Source of the DNA: 66-474 sp036278635 | GTDB lineage: Bacteria; Pseudomonadota; Gammaproteobacteria; Xanthomonadales; Rhodanobacteraceae | Assembly (NCBI GenBank): GCA_036278635.1 | Contig: DASUKQ010000084.1 | Span: 1 to 42,979 of the forward strand | Direction: 5' to 3' | Length of the DNA: 42,979 nucleotides | In this document: one piece after another, positions 16,825 through 25,763 of the stretch | Layout: the number at the start of each line of letters is the position of its first letter | Position numbering within the stretch: the stretch's first letter is position 1 | Program-made: the position numbers and the translations under genes | Notes under the pieces: model-generated | Databases searched by the model: none | Told to the model about the DNA's origin: nothing | The model's input: the letters and a program-made list of their open reading frames with translations, nothing else

Positions 16825-18864
16825 ATGCGGCACACGTTCCATCGTGTTTTGCTCGGCGGCATGCTGGCGGCAGTCATGGGGCTGAGCCCCGCCCACGCAT
16901 CAGTGCCCATTCCCATCGAGGACCTGGCGCGATTGCCGGCCCTGCAATCGGTTTCGCTGAGCCCGGATGGCAAGCACCTTGTCGGTCTCATCCCCTCGCC
17001 CGTCAACAAGAACGAGACGGCGCTGGCCACGTGGGACACCAATTCCTTGTCCAGCGGTCCGACGGTGGTCACGCCTTCCGGTAGCGCCGGGCGCATGCAG
17101 TTCATCGCTGCCTTCGCGCTGAAATCCGACAAGATCCTTGCGATTGCCCGGCAGGAATGGACGGGCCAGCTCGGGGGTTGCGGCGAGGGCAAGGTCACGG
17201 GTGCGACCCAGACCTTCGTCACCAAGGCCTATCTGACGGGGGACGACCAGAAAAAGTTCGACGAGGCGTTTGCCAGCGACCGGCGCCATATCGGCATGAG
17301 CAAGAACACGGAGACTTGCCTTGAACTGGCGGGCACCGCGCGTCTGGTCGACATGCTTCCGCTGGACCCGGACAACGTCATCATTGCAAGGGTGAGCGGC
17401 GTCAGCCTGATGACCAATTACTACCTGTACAACCTCAAGACCGGGAATGCGGAACTGCTGCTCAGCGGCGGCGGCCGAAGCGAACCTGCCCTGTTCGACC
17501 CGCGTACCGGCAAGGTGCTGGTCAAGTCGGACATCGAGCCGAAGGGGGGCGATTACGAGCAGACGTTCCTCATCCTGGACCCGAAGACCGGCAAGTTCGA
17601 GGTGCAGGCCCCCCTGACGACCATGCTCTCCGACCGGCACGAGATGAGCGTGGTCGGCATCGACGATGCCACCGGCAAGTACTACGTGCTCACCGACCAG
17701 TTCTCGAACCAGGTCCAGGCACGCCTGTACGACCCGGTCGCGCAGAAGTTCGACCCCGAGCCCGTGGTGGCCGACAAGAACCATTCGATCATGGCCCTGC
17801 TGTTCAGCAAGCGGCCCAGCAATTTCAACCAGGTGATCGGCTTCGTCGTCGGTGGGCCCTATCCGGAGACGATTTACGTGGATCCCACGCTGAAGGGCAT
17901 CCAGGCCGCGCTGAACAAGGCTTTCCTCGGCCAACAGGTCGACATCTCGAGCTACACCAACGACTTTTCCAGGCTGCTGTTCACCACCCAGAGCGCCAGC
18001 ACGCCGGAAGCCTACCACCTGCTTATCGACAAGACGCGCATCGAGAACATCGGCAGCAGCCGTCCGTGGATCAAGCCGGGCATGACGGGCAAGGAAAGCT
18101 GGGTCACCTACAAGGCCCGCGACGGCATGACCATCCCCGCGATCCTGGACCTGCCGGCCGGCTGGAAGCAGGGCGATGCGCCCGCGCCGGCGATCATCAT
18201 GCCCCACGGCGGTCCCTGGGCCCGCGACTTCATGGGTTGGGATCCAACCGGCTGGGTGCCGATGCTCACTTCGCGCGGCTACGCGGTCCTGCGTCCGCAA
18301 TATCGCGGATCCGCCGGCCTCGGGCACAAGTTGTGGCTCGCCGGCGACAAGCAGTGGGGCCTCAAGATGTCCGACGACCTCGATGACGGCGCCGCGTGGC
18401 TTGTCTCGCAGGGCATCACCAAGCAAGGCGACATCGCGATCTTCGGCTATTCCTACGGCGGCTTTGCCGCCGTGGCCGCGGATGTCCGCTCGCCCTCGCC
18501 CTACCAGTGCGCGATCGCGGGTGCGCCGGTGGCCAATCTGGGGCGCCTTGGCACCTCGTGGAGCGACAACCGCATCCAGCGGATCATTCAGGGCTGGACC
18601 GTGACAGGCATGGACCCGATGCAGAACACGGCCAAGGCCCACCTTCCCATCCTGATCTTCGATGGCACCCGGGATGTACGAACGCCCCGGCGAATCCACG
18701 CCGAGCCGTTCTACAATGCGGTCAAGGACAGGGTTCATGCGAAGTACGTCGAGATCCCCGACATGTCGCACAGCTTGCCGTGGTATCCGAGCCAGCAACG
18801 GGAAACGCTCAACCTGATCGCGAACTTCCTGGCCAAGGATTGCGGCCTGCCACCCCCGCAGTAG
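16825..18864 (+). CDS. Secreted S9 (prolyl oligopeptidase) family serine peptidase
   Basis: A 679-residue periplasmic peptidase with a signal peptide ending SPAHA (residues 1-25). The N-terminal two-thirds is a beta-propeller-like region (SVSLSPDGKHL opens it) that gates access to the active site. The C-terminal alpha/beta hydrolase carries Ser543 in GYSYGG, Asp617 in DGTRDVRTP and His649 in DMSHS, and MPHGGPWARD forms the oxyanion region. S9 enzymes cut short or constrained peptides. Some members beside TonB receptors are lasso-peptide isopeptidases. No lasso biosynthesis genes are seen here, so that activity is only a possibility. Confidence 0.9.
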   Translation: MRHTFHRVLLGGMLAAVMGLSPAHASVPIPIEDLARLPALQSVSLSPDGKHLVGLIPSPVNKNETALATWDTNSLSSGPTVVTPSGSAGRMQFIAAFALKSDKILAIARQEWTGQLGGCGEGKVTGATQTFVTKAYLTGDDQKKFDEAFASDRRHIGMSKNTETCLELAGTARLVDMLPLDPDNVIIARVSGVSLMTNYYLYNLKTGNAELLLSGGGRSEPALFDPRTGKVLVKSDIEPKGGDYEQTFLILDPKTGKFEVQAPLTTMLSDRHEMSVVGIDDATGKYYVLTDQFSNQVQARLYDPVAQKFDPEPVVADKNHSIMALLFSKRPSNFNQVIGFVVGGPYPETIYVDPTLKGIQAALNKAFLGQQVDISSYTNDFSRLLFTTQSASTPEAYHLLIDKTRIENIGSSRPWIKPGMTGKESWVTYKARDGMTIPAILDLPAGWKQGDAPAPAIIMPHGGPWARDFMGWDPTGWVPMLTSRGYAVLRPQYRGSAGLGHKLWLAGDKQWGLKMSDDLDDGAAWLVSQGITKQGDIAIFGYSYGGFAAVAADVRSPSPYQCAIAGAPVANLGRLGTSWSDNRIQRIIQGWTVTGMDPMQNTAKAHLPILIFDGTRDVRTPRRIHAEPFYNAVKDRVHAKYVEIPDMSHSLPWYPSQQRETLNLIANFLAKDCGLPPPQ

Positions 18865-18872
18865 TGCCTGGA

Positions 18873-18901
18873 CGAAGCACCGCCCACCCGGCGGTGCTTC
18901 G
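18873..18901 (+). terminator. Hairpin terminator after the S9 peptidase gene
   Basis: A perfect 12-bp stem, CGAAGCACCGCC with GGCGGTGCTTCG, encloses CACCC. The trailing T run is weak (CGTTTCGG), so termination may be partial and read-through into the TPR-sulfotransferase gene is possible. Confidence 0.7.
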
Positions 18902-19004
18902 CGTTTCGGCTACTGCGAAGATCATATGCGCGCCGCAACCACTGCCGTCCGTACCAACGCGTGGTGAATCGAAACACAGTTGCTTCAAATCGAACGAATG
19001 CGTC

Positions 19005-20627
19005 ATGCCTGCCCACGCTGACCTCCCGCCAGTCCAGATGCCGGACAGCCCTCCAAGTTCGCGGTTGTACGGCAAGTTGTTGGCTCGTGCCCAGCACGAA
19101 TGGGCCCAACAGCGCCTTGCGGATCTGAGGCGGACCGTCGACGCAATGTTCGCGCTGGTGCCCGGGGACCCCGCCGCAATGCGATTGTCGGGAATGGTGG
19201 CGCATCGGCTTGGCGATCACGAGCGCGCGGTGGCCGACCTCCGCCGCGCCCTCTCATCGTGGCCGGACGATCCTGATCTTCATATGGATCTTGGCAGGGC
19301 TTTGCGCGCCGGCGGGGATGCAGCTGCCGGCATCGCCGCGATGCAACGGGCGTGCGCGGTTGCCCCGGATTGTGCGGAAACCTGGTATCGGTTGGGGGAA
19401 GCGCTGACTGCCGACGCCCATGCCGAGCAGGCAGTCGAAGCATTCCAGAAGGCGCGCGATCTGGATCCGGAAAATGCCGCGATCGAAGTGTCGCTCGCAC
19501 AAGTGCTGGCCGTCGTGGGCCGGGCGGAGGAAGCCATCTCCGCATTACGCAACGTACTGGCGCGCGATCCGGGCAACGCCGATGCGTGGCTGGGTCTGTC
19601 GAACATCAATACCCTCCGGTTCGACACTGCCGATGCGCGCCAATTGCAGGCCGCCTGGGAAGACGACAAGCGCATCGACACCGAACGCGAGCGGATCGGG
19701 TTCAGCTACGCAAGGGCGCTGGAGGATTGCGGCGACTACGCGGAGGCGTTCGAGGTCTTGTCGGCAGCCAATGCTTCGCGGCATCGGCGCAGCACCTGGC
19801 GCGCAGCGTCCGAGCGTCGTCTCGTCGATGCGATCCGCAGCGCATTTGCCGGGGAAGTTCGGGCGTCGGCTGATTCCAATTCAGGGCGCGAAGTAATCTT
19901 CATTGCGGGCACGCCGCGCTCGGGAACGACGCTGGTCGAGCAGATCCTCGCCTCGCATCCCGAAGTCGAGGGCGCCAATGAACTCAAGGCGCTGCCCAAC
20001 CTCATCGGCCAGGAGACAAGGGAAGGGCGAGGCGCGTTCCCGCTGTGGGTTCCCGGCGCCAGCGCGGATGACTGGCGGCGCATGGGACAGGCTTACCTCA
20101 AGGAAACAGCGCGTTGGCGCACGGTGAAGCCACGCTCGGTCGACAAGAATCTCACCAACTGGCTGTTGGCGGGCGCCATACTGGCCATGCTGCCGGCAAC
20201 CCGTGTCGTCATCGTCCGCCGCGATCCGGTCGAGACCTGCCTCGCCTGTTTCCGGCAGCTTTTCGGCGATACCGTCGAGTTTGCCAGCGATCTGCGCGAC
20301 CTCGCCACGTACTATGCCAACTTCCTCGAACTCACCCGCTTCTGGCGCGAGCGCTATCCCGGGCGCGTGCTGGATCTCGAATACGAGACGCTGGTGGCGC
20401 AGCCGGTGGCGACGATTGGTCGCCTCCTGGATTTCTGCGGCTTGCCGCCCAGCGACGCTTGTCTCGAGTTCCACAAGACGCGGCGTGCGGTTTTCAGCGT
20501 CCCCAGTGCGATGCAGGTACGCGAGCCCTTGCGCGCAAGGCCTTCCCGCAGCGCCCTCTACGGCAGCAAGCTCGACCCCCTGCGGCAGTATCTCAGGGAA
20601 GCCGGTGTGCTGCCGCAGGATCGGTAG
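19005..20627 (+). CDS. TPR-domain sulfotransferase
   Basis: A 540-residue fusion of tetratricopeptide repeats (about residues 20-270; for example VAHRLGDHERAVADLRRAL and AEQAVEAFQKARDLDPENA) and a C-terminal PAPS-dependent sulfotransferase domain. The 5'-phosphosulfate-binding loop is TPRSGTTLVEQIL (303-315). The 3'-phosphate-binding segment is VVIVRRDPVET (401-411). There is no signal peptide, so it acts in the cytoplasm. TPR-sulfotransferases are thought to sulfate proteins or small molecules held by the repeats. The closest functional analogues act on tyrosines or sugars, but the acceptor here is unknown. The ATG at 19005 gives the full N terminus, and a second ATG 13 codons later is possible. 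It follows the receptor and S9 peptidase genes on the same strand. Confidence 0.88.
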   Translation: MPAHADLPPVQMPDSPPSSRLYGKLLARAQHEWAQQRLADLRRTVDAMFALVPGDPAAMRLSGMVAHRLGDHERAVADLRRALSSWPDDPDLHMDLGRALRAGGDAAAGIAAMQRACAVAPDCAETWYRLGEALTADAHAEQAVEAFQKARDLDPENAAIEVSLAQVLAVVGRAEEAISALRNVLARDPGNADAWLGLSNINTLRFDTADARQLQAAWEDDKRIDTERERIGFSYARALEDCGDYAEAFEVLSAANASRHRRSTWRAASERRLVDAIRSAFAGEVRASADSNSGREVIFIAGTPRSGTTLVEQILASHPEVEGANELKALPNLIGQETREGRGAFPLWVPGASADDWRRMGQAYLKETARWRTVKPRSVDKNLTNWLLAGAILAMLPATRVVIVRRDPVETCLACFRQLFGDTVEFASDLRDLATYYANFLELTRFWRERYPGRVLDLEYETLVAQPVATIGRLLDFCGLPPSDACLEFHKTRRAVFSVPSAMQVREPLRARPSRSALYGSKLDPLRQYLREAGVLPQDR

Positions 20628-20678
20628 TGCACCTTGTGGGGCGGCGTGCATGCGTCGCTGACCGGCCAGTGTTCGCAA

Positions 20679-22928
20679 CTACAACAGCGCGATGTCGGCA
20701 ATGGCGTCGAACCGCGCCTTGATGCGCGCCAGCAGCGCGACACGGTTGGCGCGCACCGCGGGATCCTCGGCCATCACCAGCACCTCGTCGAAGAAGGTAT
20801 CGACCGGCACCTGCAACTGCGCCAGCCTTGCCAACGCGCCCGCATAATCGCGTCCGGCCACTTCACCCTCCAGGCGCGCGGCGTTGTCGGCTTCGGCTGC
20901 GTGCAACGCTTCGACCAGGCCGCGTTCGGCCGGCTCCCGGAAAGCGTCGGCGTCGATCGGACGAGTCGCTGCGACAACGTCGTCAATCCCTTCCTTGCGC
21001 AGTATGTTGGCGACACGCTTGTTGGCGGCGGCCAACTTTTCCGCTTCGGGCTGTTGCGCGAACGCTGCGACCGCGTGCAGGCGCCGGTCGAAATCGGCGA
21101 GGCTGTCGGGATGCACCGCCGCCACCGAGTCGAACTGCCGCGCATCAAATCCCTGCTCGGCGTAGTACGCGCGCAGGCGGTCGAGGATGAACCCGCGCAG
21201 TTCCTTCGCCACTTCGGCGCGGCGTGTCGTGACGCTTTGCCCGTCTCCCTTCGGGAGAGGGTGGCGCGAAGCGCCGGGCGACGGTTCGGACCCGCTCGAT
21301 GCCACACTGCGCGAGGCCGGACCCTCACCCCCAACTCCTCTCCCGGAGGGAGAGGGAAGCAAGGCAGCATCGGGAATTTGTGCCAACGCATCACGCAACA
21401 ACACGCCAAGGTCGAGATCGAGCCGGCCTTCGACCATGGTGCGCGCAAGGCCGAGCGCGGCGCGACGCAAGGCGAACGGATCCTTGTTGCCGGTCGGTTT
21501 CATGCCGGCGGCAAAGATGCCCGCAAGCGTATCCAGCTTGTCGGCCAGGGACACGCTTTGTGCCAGCGCTCCCTCTGCGATGCCATCGCCCGCGTGGCGG
21601 GGGCGGTAGAACTCATCCAGCGCGCGCGCGATTCCGGCCGGTTCACCTTGCGCCTCGGCATAGTGGCGTCCCATCACGCCCTGCAATTCAGGGAACTCGC
21701 CGACCATCCGCGTCAACAGGTCGCAGCGCGACAGTCCGGCCGCACGCGCAGCTTCGGCGGCGTCGACATCGATGCCTTGCGCGAACAGGCGCTCGGCAAT
21801 CGCGCTGGCCAGTTCGGCGACACGCAGGGTCTTGTCCCACAGGCTGCCCAGTTGCCGCTGCCACACCACCTCGCGCAGGCCCGGCTGGAACGCCGCGAGC
21901 GGCGTTTTCAGATCCTCGTCGAAGAAATATTTCGCGTCCGCGAATCGCGGCCGGATCACCCGCTCGTAACCATGCCGGATCTGCGCGGGGTCGCTGGATT
22001 CCAGGTTGGCGACGCCGATGAAGTGCTCGGAGAGACGACCCTTGGCGTCGAACATCGGCACGAACTTCTGGTTGGTGCGCATGGTGGTCACCAGCGCCTC
22101 GTGCGGTACCGCGAGGTAGGCACGGTCGAAGGTGCACGCGATCGCGACCGGCCACTCGTTGAGGTTGGCCAGTTCCTCCAGCAACGCGTCGTCCAGGCGA
22201 GGTGTATCTCCGCTCGCCTGCGCGGCGCGCGCGACTTCTTCCCGAATCCTCTGGCGGCGTTCGGCGGGGTCCGCCAGCACCCTGGCGGCACGCATCGCAT
22301 CGGCGTAACTGTCGGCGTCGACGAGATGCACGGGCCGCGCGTGCAGGAATCGATGCCCGCGCGATTGTCGACCGCCCTGCATGCCGAGCACCTCGCCTTC
22401 GATCACCCGGTCGCCGTGCAGCATCACCAGCCAATGCACGGGCCGCACGAACGTGAAATCGTGGTCGCCCCAGCGCATCGGTTTGGGGATCGGCAGGGAT
22501 GCAACGGCCTCGCGCACGATGTCGGGTACCAGTTCGGCGGTCCCGCGTCCCGGCGCGACGCTGCGATGCACGAAACGCTCGCCCTTTGCGTCGGCAACCC
22601 GTTCGAGTTGAGCCCAATCCACCCCGACCTTGTTGGCGAAGCCGAGCAAGGCCCGGGTCGGCTGGCCTTCCGGATCGAGCGCGATGTTGACGTAGGGGCC
22701 GAAGCTTTCGCTGCGCTGTTCGGGTTGCGTCGTGGCCACCGCGGGGATATGTACGGCAAGCCGCCGCGGTGTCGCAAACACGCGCGCGTTTTCGACGTCC
22801 GCCGCGATCCCGCGCCCGGTGAGCCCGTCACGGATTCCTTGCGCGAGCGCCTGCGCCAGATCGTCCACCGAATGGACGGGAAGTTCCTCGACCCCGATCT
22901 CGATCAGCAGGGATTTGGGCTCGCTCAT
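20679..22928 (-). CDS. glyS: Glycyl-tRNA synthetase beta subunit, with repeat-derived insert
   Basis: A 749-residue beta subunit of the alpha2beta2 glycyl-tRNA synthetase, which binds tRNA-Gly. It begins SLLIEIGVEELPVHS and includes the family blocks FGPYVNIALDPEGQPT and KRVANILRKEG. The C-terminal DALR-type anticodon-binding region starts near KELRGFILDRLRAYY. It is about 60 residues longer than the E. coli protein (689). Most of the excess is residues about 524-563, a Ser/Pro/Gly/Arg-rich stretch encoded by a palindromic repeat just before the DALR region. The start overlaps the glyQ stop codon (ATGA), so the two genes are translationally coupled. Confidence 0.96.
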   Translation of the reverse strand: MSEPKSLLIEIGVEELPVHSVDDLAQALAQGIRDGLTGRGIAADVENARVFATPRRLAVHIPAVATTQPEQRSESFGPYVNIALDPEGQPTRALLGFANKVGVDWAQLERVADAKGERFVHRSVAPGRGTAELVPDIVREAVASLPIPKPMRWGDHDFTFVRPVHWLVMLHGDRVIEGEVLGMQGGRQSRGHRFLHARPVHLVDADSYADAMRAARVLADPAERRQRIREEVARAAQASGDTPRLDDALLEELANLNEWPVAIACTFDRAYLAVPHEALVTTMRTNQKFVPMFDAKGRLSEHFIGVANLESSDPAQIRHGYERVIRPRFADAKYFFDEDLKTPLAAFQPGLREVVWQRQLGSLWDKTLRVAELASAIAERLFAQGIDVDAAEAARAAGLSRCDLLTRMVGEFPELQGVMGRHYAEAQGEPAGIARALDEFYRPRHAGDGIAEGALAQSVSLADKLDTLAGIFAAGMKPTGNKDPFALRRAALGLARTMVEGRLDLDLGVLLRDALAQIPDAALLPSPSGRGVGGEGPASRSVASSGSEPSPGASRHPLPKGDGQSVTTRRAEVAKELRGFILDRLRAYYAEQGFDARQFDSVAAVHPDSLADFDRRLHAVAAFAQQPEAEKLAAANKRVANILRKEGIDDVVAATRPIDADAFREPAERGLVEALHAAEADNAARLEGEVAGRDYAGALARLAQLQVPVDTFFDEVLVMAEDPAVRANRVALLARIKARFDAIADIALL
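21241..21357. repeat. Family B palindromic repeat inserted in frame inside glyS
   Basis: The segment is bounded by two small perfect hairpins, TCTCCC-TTC-GGGAGA (about 21244-21258) and CTCTCCC-GGA-GGGAGAG (about 21339-21355). The latter follows GGACCCTCACCCCC. The same motifs occur in intergenic DNA at 5604-5770. Its length is a multiple of three within glyS, and it is translated without stops as LPSPSGRGVGGEG...HPLPKGDG. Confidence 0.8.
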
Positions 22929-23842
22929 GGCTGCGCCGTCTCCGCCTGATCGCCTGCCGCGGGATGAAGGACGTCGGAACCGCTCCGCGGTGCCGTCCAC
23001 GCCCTGGCCACCGCGTGCGCCAACGCGCGCACGCGCAGGATGTAGCGCTGGCGTTCGGTGACCGAAATCGCGCGCCGCGCGTCCAGCAGGTTGAACGCGT
23101 GGCTGGCCTTCATCACCTGCTCGTAGGCCGGCAGCGGCAGGTCCAGTTCCACCAGCTTGCCGGCTTCGGCTTCGCAGGCGTCGAAGCGGTGAAACAACTC
23201 TTTCGTGTCCGCGTACTCGAAGTTGTACGCGCTCTGCTCGACTTCATTGCGGTGGAAGACGTCGCCATAGCGCACCACGCCGTACGGCGCTTCGGTCCAC
23301 ACCAGGTCGAACACGCTGTCCACGTTCTGCAGGTACATCGCGAGGCGCTCGAGACCATAGGTGATCTCGGCGGTCACGGGGCGACACTCCAGCCCGCCGG
23401 CCTGCTGGAAATACGTGAACTGGGTGATCTCCATGCCGTTCAGCCAGACTTCCCAGCCCAGCCCCCAGGCTCCCAGCGTGGGCGATTCCCAGTTGTCTTC
23501 GACCAGCCGCAGGTCGTGCACCTTCGGGTCGATGCCGAGTTCGCGCAGGCTGCCGAAATAGCGCTCCAGCACGTCGTCGGGATTGGGCTTCAGGACGACC
23601 TGGTACTGGTAGTACTGTTGCAGGCGGTTGGGATTCTCCCCGTAGCGACCGTCGGTCGGTCGCCGACACGGCTGCACGTAGGCGGCGGCCCAGGGCTCGG
23701 GGCCGAGTGCGCGCAGGAACGTCGCCGGATGGAAGGTGCCGGCGCCAACTTCCAGGTCCAGCGGCTGCAGCAACACGCAGCCCTGCTCGGCCCAGTATCG
23801 GTTCAGGGTCTGGATGACCTGCTGGAAGGTGGGGGCCGCCAT
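22925..23842 (-). CDS. glyQ: Glycyl-tRNA synthetase alpha subunit
   Basis: A 305-residue class II synthetase subunit holding the glycine-activating site. It starts MAAPTFQQVIQTLNRYWAEQGC. The motifs AAYVQPCRRPTDGRYGENPNR (motif 2 region), WEVWLNGMEITQFTYFQQ and EITYGLERLAMYLQ (motif 3 region) are intact. The usual length is about 300. The ATG at 23842 matches the family N terminus, and upstream in-frame codons do not. The stop codon overlaps the glyS start by four bases (ATGA), the common glyQS operon form. Confidence 0.97.
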   Translation of the reverse strand: MAAPTFQQVIQTLNRYWAEQGCVLLQPLDLEVGAGTFHPATFLRALGPEPWAAAYVQPCRRPTDGRYGENPNRLQQYYQYQVVLKPNPDDVLERYFGSLRELGIDPKVHDLRLVEDNWESPTLGAWGLGWEVWLNGMEITQFTYFQQAGGLECRPVTAEITYGLERLAMYLQNVDSVFDLVWTEAPYGVVRYGDVFHRNEVEQSAYNFEYADTKELFHRFDACEAEAGKLVELDLPLPAYEQVMKASHAFNLLDARRAISVTERQRYILRVRALAHAVARAWTAPRSGSDVLHPAAGDQAETAQP

Positions 23843-23873
23843 CGCCGTTCCGGTACGCAACGCAAAGCGCGTT

Positions 23874-23879
23874 AGTATA
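23874..23879 (-). promoter_or_regulatory. Candidate -10 box of the glyQS promoter
   Basis: The minus strand has TATACT 31 bases before the glyQ ATG, in the 90-base region divergent from the GspE-like gene. The expected -35 position (CGTGAT) is a poor match, so this rests mainly on the -10 hexamer. Confidence 0.35.
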
Positions 23880-23932
23880 GCCGCGGGGCCCGCAGCATCA
23901 CGGATTCGGGCCGTTCTCGGAACGCGGGGCCA

Positions 23933-25735
23933 ATGATGTCGGCGATACCCAAATCAGCGGAGGTCCTGGGTCGGCACGGGCGCCTCGAGTTGGGCGAGGT
24001 GCTGGCCGCATTGATTGCCGACGGCCTGCTCGCCGCGGAAGACGCCAAGCGCATCCGCACCACCAGCCGCGCCGGGCGCGGCGCGGTCGAGTTGCACCCG
24101 TTGGTGGTGATCGCCAGCGCCAAGCCCGAGAACCGCACCGACCCGGGCAAGCCGCTGACGGTGGAATCGTTGACGGTATGGCTGGCCGAAAAGGCCGGTT
24201 TGCCTTACCTCAAGATCGACCCGATGAAGATCGATGCGGCGGCCGTGACCCAGGCGATCAGCCAGGCCTACGCGCAACGCCATCGCATCCTGCCGGTGGC
24301 GGTCGACCACGGCACGGTCACGTTCGCGACCGCGGAGCCATTCGACACCCGCTGGGCCGCCGACCTGTCGCAAATGCTGCGGCGCGAAGTCAAGCGTGTC
24401 GTCGCCAACCCGCTGGACGTCCATCGTTACCTGATGGAGTTCTACGGGGTGCAGCGTTCGATCGCCAAGGCCCGCGAGGCCAAGCAGGACTCGATGGACG
24501 GCTCGGCGATCCTGAACTTCGAGCAGTTGCTGGAACTCGGCAAGTCCGGCGAGATCGGCGCGGACGACCGCCACGTGGTCCACATCGTCGACTGGCTGTT
24601 GCAGTATGCGTTCGAACAGCGCGCCTCGGACATCCACCTCGAGCCGCGCCGCGAAGTCGGCCACATGCGCTTTCGCATCGACGGCGTGATGCACAAGGTC
24701 TTCGAACTTCCACCCGCGGTGATGACCGCGGTGACCGCGCGCATCAAGATCCTCGCGCGCCTCGATGTCGCCGAAAAACGCCGCCCACAGGACGGTCGCA
24801 TCAAGACCCGCTCGGCGGGCGGGCGCGAAGTGGAACTGCGCATTTCCTCGATGCCGACCGCGTTCGGCGAAAAGATCGTGCTGCGCATCTTCGATCCCGA
24901 CATCGTGGTCAAGCAATTCGCGCAGCTCGGCTTCTCGGGGGAGGAGGAAAAAACCTGGCGCGGCATGGTCGAGCGCCCGCACGGCATCGTGCTGGTCACG
25001 GGGCCCACCGGTTCGGGCAAGACCACCACGCTGTATTCGACGCTGAAACACCTCGCGCGCCCCGAACTCAATGTGTGCACCATCGAAGACCCGATCGAAA
25101 TGGTGTCTCCGGAGTTCAACCAGTCGCAGGTGCAGCCCGCGATCGATTTCGATTTCGCGGCGGGCGTGCGCACCCTGCTGCGGCAGGATCCCGACATAAT
25201 CATGGTCGGCGAGGTACGCGATCTCGCGACCGCGCAGATGGCGGTGCAGGCCTCACTGACCGGGCACCTGGTGCTCTCGACCCTGCATACCAACGACGCA
25301 CCTTCGGCCATCACCCGGCTGCTCGACCTCGGCGTGCCGCATTACCTGATCCAGTCGACGTTGTCCGGCGTGGTCGCGCAACGGCTGGTGCGGACGCTTT
25401 GTCCGCACTGCAAGGTGAAGGCGAAGCAGGATCCGCACACCTGGTCGGTGCTGACGCGGGGCTGGGTGTTGCCCCCGCCGGCCGAGGTGTACGAACCCGT
25501 CGGCTGCCTCGAATGCCGCAAGACGGGTTTTCTCGGGCGTACCGGCATCTACGAGATGATGCCGATCACGCCCCGGTTGCGCGGAATGATCACCGCCCAG
25601 CTCGATCTGGACGGCTTCACCGGCTTCGCGCTCGAAGACGGCCTGCAACCGCTGCGGATCTCGGCCGCGACCCAGGTTCGCCGCGGCGTGACCACCGTCA
25701 AGGAAGTGCTGTCGGTGCTGCCCGCGGGCGAGTAG
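23933..25735 (+). CDS. GspE/PilB-family secretion ATPase (orphan)
   Basis: A 600-residue cytoplasmic ATPase of the type II secretion/type IV pilus family. An N-terminal MshEN/GspE-N-like domain (about 40-180) precedes the catalytic core. The core holds the ASDIHLEP motif, Walker A GPTGSGKTTT (357-366), the Asp box with DPIEMVSPEFNQSQV, Walker B-like DPDIIMVGEVRD, and the His box TGHLVLSTLHTNDA. A zinc motif follows, CPHC (490-493) paired with CLEC (525-528). No secretin, pilin or GspF genes adjoin it, so the system it powers lies elsewhere. An in-frame ATG also occurs one codon later (23936). It is divergent from glyQ. The assignment to the GspE/PilB family is firm, but the exact system is not. 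Confidence 0.9.
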   Translation: MMSAIPKSAEVLGRHGRLELGEVLAALIADGLLAAEDAKRIRTTSRAGRGAVELHPLVVIASAKPENRTDPGKPLTVESLTVWLAEKAGLPYLKIDPMKIDAAAVTQAISQAYAQRHRILPVAVDHGTVTFATAEPFDTRWAADLSQMLRREVKRVVANPLDVHRYLMEFYGVQRSIAKAREAKQDSMDGSAILNFEQLLELGKSGEIGADDRHVVHIVDWLLQYAFEQRASDIHLEPRREVGHMRFRIDGVMHKVFELPPAVMTAVTARIKILARLDVAEKRRPQDGRIKTRSAGGREVELRISSMPTAFGEKIVLRIFDPDIVVKQFAQLGFSGEEEKTWRGMVERPHGIVLVTGPTGSGKTTTLYSTLKHLARPELNVCTIEDPIEMVSPEFNQSQVQPAIDFDFAAGVRTLLRQDPDIIMVGEVRDLATAQMAVQASLTGHLVLSTLHTNDAPSAITRLLDLGVPHYLIQSTLSGVVAQRLVRTLCPHCKVKAKQDPHTWSVLTRGWVLPPPAEVYEPVGCLECRKTGFLGRTGIYEMMPITPRLRGMITAQLDLDGFTGFALEDGLQPLRISAATQVRRGVTTVKEVLSVLPAGE

Positions 25736-25763
25736 GCCGCATCCCCCAATCAAAACCACATTG

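Noticed and set aside
13687..18864. Lasso-peptide locus suggested by the TonB receptor beside an S9 peptidase
   Set aside because: No precursor, no transglutaminase-like B protein, no asparagine-synthetase-like cyclase and no sigma/anti-sigma pair are present. Only the general pairing is kept as a finding.
18926..18967. 13-codon frame MRAATTAVRTNAW before the TPR-sulfotransferase gene, considered as a peptide precursor
   Set aside because: No ribosome-binding site, no leader/core pattern, no Tyr for sulfation and no maturation genes nearby.
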